64,000 bases of DNA, from positions 4,898,001-4,962,000 of the forward strand of contig NZ_CP096882.1 in the NCBI RefSeq assembly GCF_023273875.1, in the 5' to 3' direction. The notes below the pieces were generated by a model. That model was not told the origin of the DNA. It did no database searches and saw nothing but the letters and a program-made list of their open reading frames with translations. The stretch comes from Pseudarthrobacter sp. SSS035. Lineage in GTDB: Bacteria > Actinomycetota > Actinomycetes > Actinomycetales > Micrococcaceae. Numbering within the stretch: the first letter of the stretch is position 1; the number at the start of each line of letters is the position of its first letter. This document shows, one piece after another, positions 60,411-64,000 of the stretch. Made by a program: the position numbers and the translations under genes.

Positions 60411-60659
60411 TTATTCGCCATACATGAGGTTCATCAGGAAGTGCCCCAGTGTCCCATCAAGAGTCCCGTCCTCGTCGCGGCTCCCTTCTGTAGGCGGATC
60501 GGCCTCCCAATAGAGGCCCTCCCAGGGTGAGGACGTAAACCGTACGGCCTCGCCCTCCCAGGAATTGGGCGCCGATTGCATCGGGGCTACCTGCATGACA
60601 GGAGCCATCACTGGGCGGGAGATGGTTTTTCTTGGTACCGGACGGTCTAGAATCGTCAT
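60411..60659 (-). CDS. Hypothetical small protein near the RibB-like gene
   Basis: About 82 residues from ATG 60659, with GAGGGG ahead. The first 40 residues are rich in Pro, Val and Met; the rest has Trp-containing acidic stretches (WEGEAVRFTSSPWEGLYWEADPP) and ends with GHFLMNLMYGE. No known family. Same direction as its neighbours; 289 bases separate it from the gene upstream. Function unknown. Confidence 0.5.
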   Translation of the reverse strand: MTILDRPVPRKTISRPVMAPVMQVAPMQSAPNSWEGEAVRFTSSPWEGLYWEADPPTEGSRDEDGTLDGTLGHFLMNLMYGE

Positions 60660-60948
60660 GATTGTTTTCCCCTCAGGAAAATTCTTCTTGCCGTGAACAT
60701 TGCACCCGGTGGTCGGCATTACGGCTCGTCTTTGAACCAATCGCGCAGGTCATAAAGATCACTATCGACGTCGCTCGTGAACCTGCGTGATCAGGTGAAG
60801 GGGAACTTATTGAGTTGAAGGGAACGGCTAAAGGTCGTTGCCTTGCGGGTCACGCCACTAGCCAGGACCCAGCGCTTACGGCGGACGGTCAGCGGTTCGT
60901 GTCAGCTGGCGTCATGCCTTTTCCAGCTTCCGGGGCCAGAGGCTGGTT

Positions 60949-61236
60949 TCAGGTCATGGTTGCAGTGCACGTCCCGTCCGGAACCGGCGCGGCTTCAACC
61001 AATTTTGTGGACTGCGCCGCCGTGTGGCTATAAGACAAGCACGGACATGGAACTTCGTTGCCTTTTTCGTGCTGACAGGGATCAAGGATCGGTTGGACTC
61101 CGACGAGTGATGCGAGCCAATACAAGTTAGCCTCCGATTCCCGCTCGAGTGGATGCCCGCAATCCGGGCAGACGATGGCGTCCTGCGGTCTTCCGCGAGT
61201 CAGTAGATCAGCAATCTGGGTTATGCGTCGTTGCAT
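60949..61236 (-). CDS. Small Cys-rich protein downstream of the hydrolase gene
   Basis: A 95-residue protein from ATG 61236 (GGAGA precedes). It has CPDCGH, then PCQHEKGNEVPCPC, enough ligands for one or two zinc or iron sites. It begins 44 bases after the metallo-beta-lactamase-fold gene and is likely in its operon. The form suggests a zinc ribbon or a small redox protein. Not recognised. Confidence 0.5.
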   Translation of the reverse strand: MQRRITQIADLLTRGRPQDAIVCPDCGHPLERESEANLYWLASLVGVQPILDPCQHEKGNEVPCPCLSYSHTAAQSTKLVEAAPVPDGTCTATMT

Positions 61237-61280
61237 TTCGGGTCTCCATCGGCGGGACGATCTATCGTGACGTTTTCTCG

Positions 61281-62240
61281 TTAATGTGCGTTTCCGTAGG
61301 CTGCTGACCCAGACGCGCGGTGGGTAGAAGGGTCAGGCGTGAGGGTCCTGGTTCCGGGGTGTGAGGGCGAGAGTTTGTCCCATAGGGAGGCTGCGTTGAG
61401 GGTCTGGATATGCTCAGTCATGGACTCGAGACCGACGTCGACAGGGTGTTTGTCGGCGAAGTTGACTCGCTTGATGGTTTCCTCGCGTGACCAGCCGTGG
61501 GCGACGGCATCGGCGACGGCGTGCACCCACTCGAGCAGGATCGCGCGCTGTTTTACGATGTAGTCCAGAGTCGTGACCGGTCCGTGGCCGGGAACGACGA
61601 GGTCGACGTCGAGGGTCGCGACGCGGTCGAGAGCAGTCATCCACTCGTCTATGTCCGAGTTCATGAGCCAGGTTTTGCAGTCGCTGAAAATGGTGTCGCC
61701 GGTGAAGACGATTCGTTCCTCTGGCACGTGGACCGCGATTTGTCCGGGCGTATGCCCGGGGGTGTGGAGGAGTTCAAAGGTGTGATCTCCCACTTTGAGT
61801 GTCAGATCGCCCGAAAAAATGATGGTGCCCTTGTTCGGGTCGGCGTAGTAGGTTTCCCTGTCGGGAAAGATCGCGGCGGCCTCCGGGTCGTCGGTTTCAA
61901 TTGATGTGACTGCGAAGGTGAAGGGGTCCAGGTCCGGGCCGACGGTCATGAAGTTGTCGTAGACGCCTTGGTGGTGGACGACGGTGCCGGCACCTTTGAA
62001 GAAGTAGTTGCCGAGGATGTGGTCCACATGGTGCTCGGTGTTGATGATGTATCGGATGGGGCCGAGGTCTTCGGCTTTTGCCCGCATGGCGACCGCCTGG
62101 CTGGGGAGCTGCGGGGTGTCGATGATGACGACGCCGTCGCTGGTCCGGACCATGCTCGGGTTGCATCCCCTCCCTGTGGTGTCGGTCCAGACGTTTGCAT
62201 TGATCTGTTGCATGTTGTTCTCCACGTAGTTTTTGCTCAT
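61281..62240 (-). CDS. Metallo-beta-lactamase-fold hydrolase
   Basis: About 319 residues. TEHHVDHILGN (the H-x-H-x-D-H-type region, here HHVDH), HTPGHTPGQ, GDTIF and PGHGPV give the metal ligands of the fold, except that the first His pair reads EHHVDH. It probably hydrolyses an ester, thioester or lactone bond in the pathway. The start is ATG 62240 (CGGAG precedes) or ATG 62213 (GGAG precedes). It begins 13 bases after the fumarylacetoacetate-hydrolase-family gene. Confidence 0.8.
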   Translation of the reverse strand: MSKNYVENNMQQINANVWTDTTGRGCNPSMVRTSDGVVIIDTPQLPSQAVAMRAKAEDLGPIRYIINTEHHVDHILGNYFFKGAGTVVHHQGVYDNFMTVGPDLDPFTFAVTSIETDDPEAAAIFPDRETYYADPNKGTIIFSGDLTLKVGDHTFELLHTPGHTPGQIAVHVPEERIVFTGDTIFSDCKTWLMNSDIDEWMTALDRVATLDVDLVVPGHGPVTTLDYIVKQRAILLEWVHAVADAVAHGWSREETIKRVNFADKHPVDVGLESMTEHIQTLNAASLWDKLSPSHPGTRTLTPDPSTHRASGSAAYGNAH

Positions 62241-62253
62241 TTTGCTCCGCATG

Positions 62254-63201
62254 CTAGACAAATTCTTTGTCTCGGTCGCAAACCGGGATCACGTCCGGTC
62301 CTTGCGTCATATGCACTTGGATTGATCCGATTTTCTCGATGTCCAGCTGCACACGGTCACCGGCCTGAAGGTACGGATACCGGTCGCTTCCATGGACCCT
62401 TGCGAGTTCGAGGATGCAACCGGTGCCTACGGTGCCACTGCCGATCACGTCGCCTGGCAGAAGGGTTGTTCCCCGCGAAGCGTAGGCAAGCATCTCCCCG
62501 AAGGACCAGTGGATGTCGGCAAGGTTCCCTTCGCTGTAGGCAACGCCGTTCACTGCGGCGGACATGCGCAGGTTGAATCCCTTGTTTCGGCGAAAGGGCT
62601 CAAGTTCGTCCGGGGTGACGAGAAAGCCGCTCAGGCTGGTTGCTGTGTCCTTGCCCTTGGCGGGCCCGAGCGACTGGGTCATTTCTCGTTCCTGCAGATC
62701 CCGGGCGCTCCAGTCGCAGAGTACGGTGTAGCCGGCAATGTGGTCGTCGGCCTGGTCAGGGTGGAGGTCCGATCCGCGCTTGCCGATGACTGCGGCGACT
62801 TCGAGCTCGTAGTCGAAGGCGCTCGTGCCGGGGGCGAGTGGCACTTCTTCGTGGGGTCCCCGGGTGGCTGCGGGGTTGGTGAAGTAAAAGACGGGGGCTT
62901 CGTACCAGCCGGGGTGGATGTCACCGCCGAGGGCGCGCATCGAGGTCACGACGTGGGATTCGAACGACATGAAATCCCGGATCGAAGGAGGCCTCGAGAT
63001 TGGTGCCCGCAGGCTCGCCTGACCGGACGGTACTACTTCGAACGGGTCAGCGATGGCCTCCTCTGCTGCCTGGGCGAGGGTGCCAGACGTGAGGATGTCG
63101 ATAAGGCTGTCGTTTCCGCGGAGTCCGTGAAGGGAGCCTTCGTTCAACAGGCCCACCCGTTCAGTGAAGTCTGATGGTGAGACGTATGTGGCCCAACGCA
63201 T
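62254..63201 (-). CDS. Fumarylacetoacetate hydrolase family protein
   Basis: About 315 residues from ATG 63201 (AAAGGA precedes). FAH-fold metal and substrate motifs are visible: DYELEVAAVIGKRGSDL, GYTVLCDWSARDLQ, GPAKGKDTATSLSGFLVTP and GTVGTGCILEL. The family cleaves C-C bonds of beta-diketones or isomerises and decarboxylates ring-cleavage products. Together with the flavin monooxygenase just upstream in the operon it suggests opening of an oxygenated ring or a diketone. Cytoplasmic. Confidence 0.85.
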   Translation of the reverse strand: MRWATYVSPSDFTERVGLLNEGSLHGLRGNDSLIDILTSGTLAQAAEEAIADPFEVVPSGQASLRAPISRPPSIRDFMSFESHVVTSMRALGGDIHPGWYEAPVFYFTNPAATRGPHEEVPLAPGTSAFDYELEVAAVIGKRGSDLHPDQADDHIAGYTVLCDWSARDLQEREMTQSLGPAKGKDTATSLSGFLVTPDELEPFRRNKGFNLRMSAAVNGVAYSEGNLADIHWSFGEMLAYASRGTTLLPGDVIGSGTVGTGCILELARVHGSDRYPYLQAGDRVQLDIEKIGSIQVHMTQGPDVIPVCDRDKEFV

Positions 63202-63244
63202 GTGTTTTCCTTTAGAGATGGGTGATGGGACGGGGAGTTCCTGC

Positions 63245-63292
63245 CCTGTCTGCTGTGGGCACCGCCGGCCGGCGATGCCCACAGCAGACAGG
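63245..63292 (-). repeat. Long hairpin between monooxygenase and FAH-family genes
   Basis: A 17-bp perfect repeat, CCTGTCTGCTGTGGGCA (63245-63261) with its complement at 63276-63292, encloses the palindrome CGCCGGCCGGCG (63263-63274). The whole 48-base unit folds on itself. It lies between the stop of the second monooxygenase and the start of the FAH-family gene. Confidence 0.75.
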
Positions 63293-63300
63293 CGTCCTTC

Positions 63301-64000
63301 CTAGAGGGCTGTCACGCCTTCCAGGCTTGATGACGTCATCCCGAATTCGGGCATGATCTCGGTGGCAAAGAGTTCCAGGCTGCGCAGGCCCTCGTCGCGG
63401 GGGATCAGTCCCCAGTGGAAAAGCCAGACGAGGTAGTCAAGCGGAATGTGATTGAGAAGTTCTTCGATCTGGCGCTTGACGTCGTCTACTGTCCCGCCGA
63501 TCAACAATCCGCTGTTGATCAACCGGTCGGCGAGGTGCTCGCCAGGCTTGGGGACCGGGCCCTGCTCGCCGGGGTACCGGGCACCTTCCATGAAGCCGAA
63601 CTGTTGGTACCACCCCCTCCACACGGGCGCCTCGTACTTGTCGACGGCTTCGTACAGTTCGGATTTGTCGTTGACGATGTGGATGGACCGGCAAAGACCG
63701 ATCTCCTTGCCCCAGGGCACGTCCCGGCCGCGGGATGCTGCGCCTTCCTGATACATGCGCACAAGGTGGTCAACGGACTCCATCGGACCGGCGAGGATCG
63801 TTGGTGTGACGTTCTCTTCCCCGCACCAGCGCAAAGTTCCAGGGCTGGCCCCGAACGCCTGGAAGAGCTGGGGATGCGGTGACGTGAACGGCTTCGGGCT
63901 CACGGAGACAGCGTGGATGGTCCCGTCCTCGTCCACTTCACCCGGTGCCCCGTACGGCAGGGTGGTGGTGTGTGTGGGGGGCCAGTTCTTGATCCCGCTG
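63301..64000 (-). CDS. LLM class flavin-dependent monooxygenase (5' end outside window)
   Basis: The last 233 or so residues of a luciferase-like monooxygenase; the frame stays open to the window edge. Typical segments are FTSPHPQLFQAFGASPGTLRWCGEENVTPTILAG, GGTVDDVKRQIEELL and DYLVWLFHWG, ending at LEGVTAL. It uses reduced flavin and oxygen. It is the first visible gene of the minus-strand set with the FAH-family, metallo-hydrolase and small Cys-rich genes. No flavin reductase is seen in this set; the one at 41141-41728 could serve both. Confidence 0.8.
   Translation of the reverse strand, partial: SGIKNWPPTHTTTLPYGAPGEVDEDGTIHAVSVSPKPFTSPHPQLFQAFGASPGTLRWCGEENVTPTILAGPMESVDHLVRMYQEGAASRGRDVPWGKEIGLCRSIHIVNDKSELYEAVDKYEAPVWRGWYQQFGFMEGARYPGEQGPVPKPGEHLADRLINSGLLIGGTVDDVKRQIEELLNHIPLDYLVWLFHWGLIPRDEGLRSLELFATEIMPEFGMTSSSLEGVTAL

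Noticed and set aside
1..64000. CRISPR arrays, rRNA and tRNA genes
   Set aside because: No regularly spaced direct repeats, rRNA blocks or cloverleaf-type tRNA signals were seen on reading; a dedicated search (tRNAscan, CRISPR finder) was not possible.

Overview
The window looks like a large, probably conjugative, plasmid of a high-GC actinomycete. The protein families and their order (KfrA-like protein, ParA with a small partner, primase-type Rep, a Gram-positive conjugation operon with SCO6880-like, VirB4-like and VirD4-like proteins, DUF4913) fit the large plasmids of Arthrobacter/Paenarthrobacter (Micrococcaceae). That placement is inferred from family content and codon habit, not from a database match. 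No rRNA, tRNA or CRISPR array was seen.

Layout. 1-820: end of an upstream unit, a factor-independent terminator, a LexA-type box and a two-gene SOS unit. 877-13,723 (mostly minus): a defence and nucleic-acid island with a type III restriction-modification pair, an AbiV-like protein, an AbiTii protein followed 5 bases later by a PD-(D/E)XK nuclease, a NYN nuclease, a YedK/HMCES peptidase and a zinc-ribbon protein with a nuclease-like core. 13,782-20,300: an XRE regulator, a serine resolvase, small membrane proteins, KfrA with a perfect 19-bp inverted repeat, a helicase-associated-domain protein and an AAA ATPase. 20,400-26,900: the plasmid backbone, with parA and its partner, an AT-rich repeat region, a DUF4190 protein and the rep gene with a structured leader. 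26,832-38,548 (plus): a tightly packed conjugation operon from a cell-wall hydrolase to the VirD4-type coupling protein. No relaxase is in view. 38,549-39,800: little or no coding capacity.

40,054-58,302: a catabolic locus. Minus-strand genes encode a sugar-type ABC transporter (binding lipoprotein, ATPase, permease), a GMC oxidoreductase with a gluconate-dehydrogenase-subunit-3-like partner, a GlcG/HbpS protein, an LLM flavin monooxygenase, a flavin reductase and an alpha/beta hydrolase. Plus-strand genes encode an AcoR-type regulator, an iron alcohol dehydrogenase, an aldehyde dehydrogenase, an L-2-hydroxyglutarate oxidase-like FAD enzyme and a DUF488 protein. A 15-bp dyad, GTCGC-N5-GCGAC, appears in front of the divergent transporter/regulator pair, the dehydrogenase pair and the monooxygenase, so I propose one regulon. 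A complete IS1182-type element sits between two of these units with a CTAG target duplication and breaks no gene. 58,447-64,000: a second YedK-like gene behind a LexA-like box, riboflavin kinase, a shortened RibB, and a minus-strand set with a second LLM monooxygenase (cut by the window edge), a fumarylacetoacetate-hydrolase-family protein and a metallo-beta-lactamase-fold hydrolase.

The transporter would import a substrate, GMC and flavin enzymes would oxidise it, hydrolases would open the product, and the dehydrogenases would send small alcohols and aldehydes to central metabolism. The flavin genes may support the flavin-dependent enzymes. The substrate cannot be read from the sequence.
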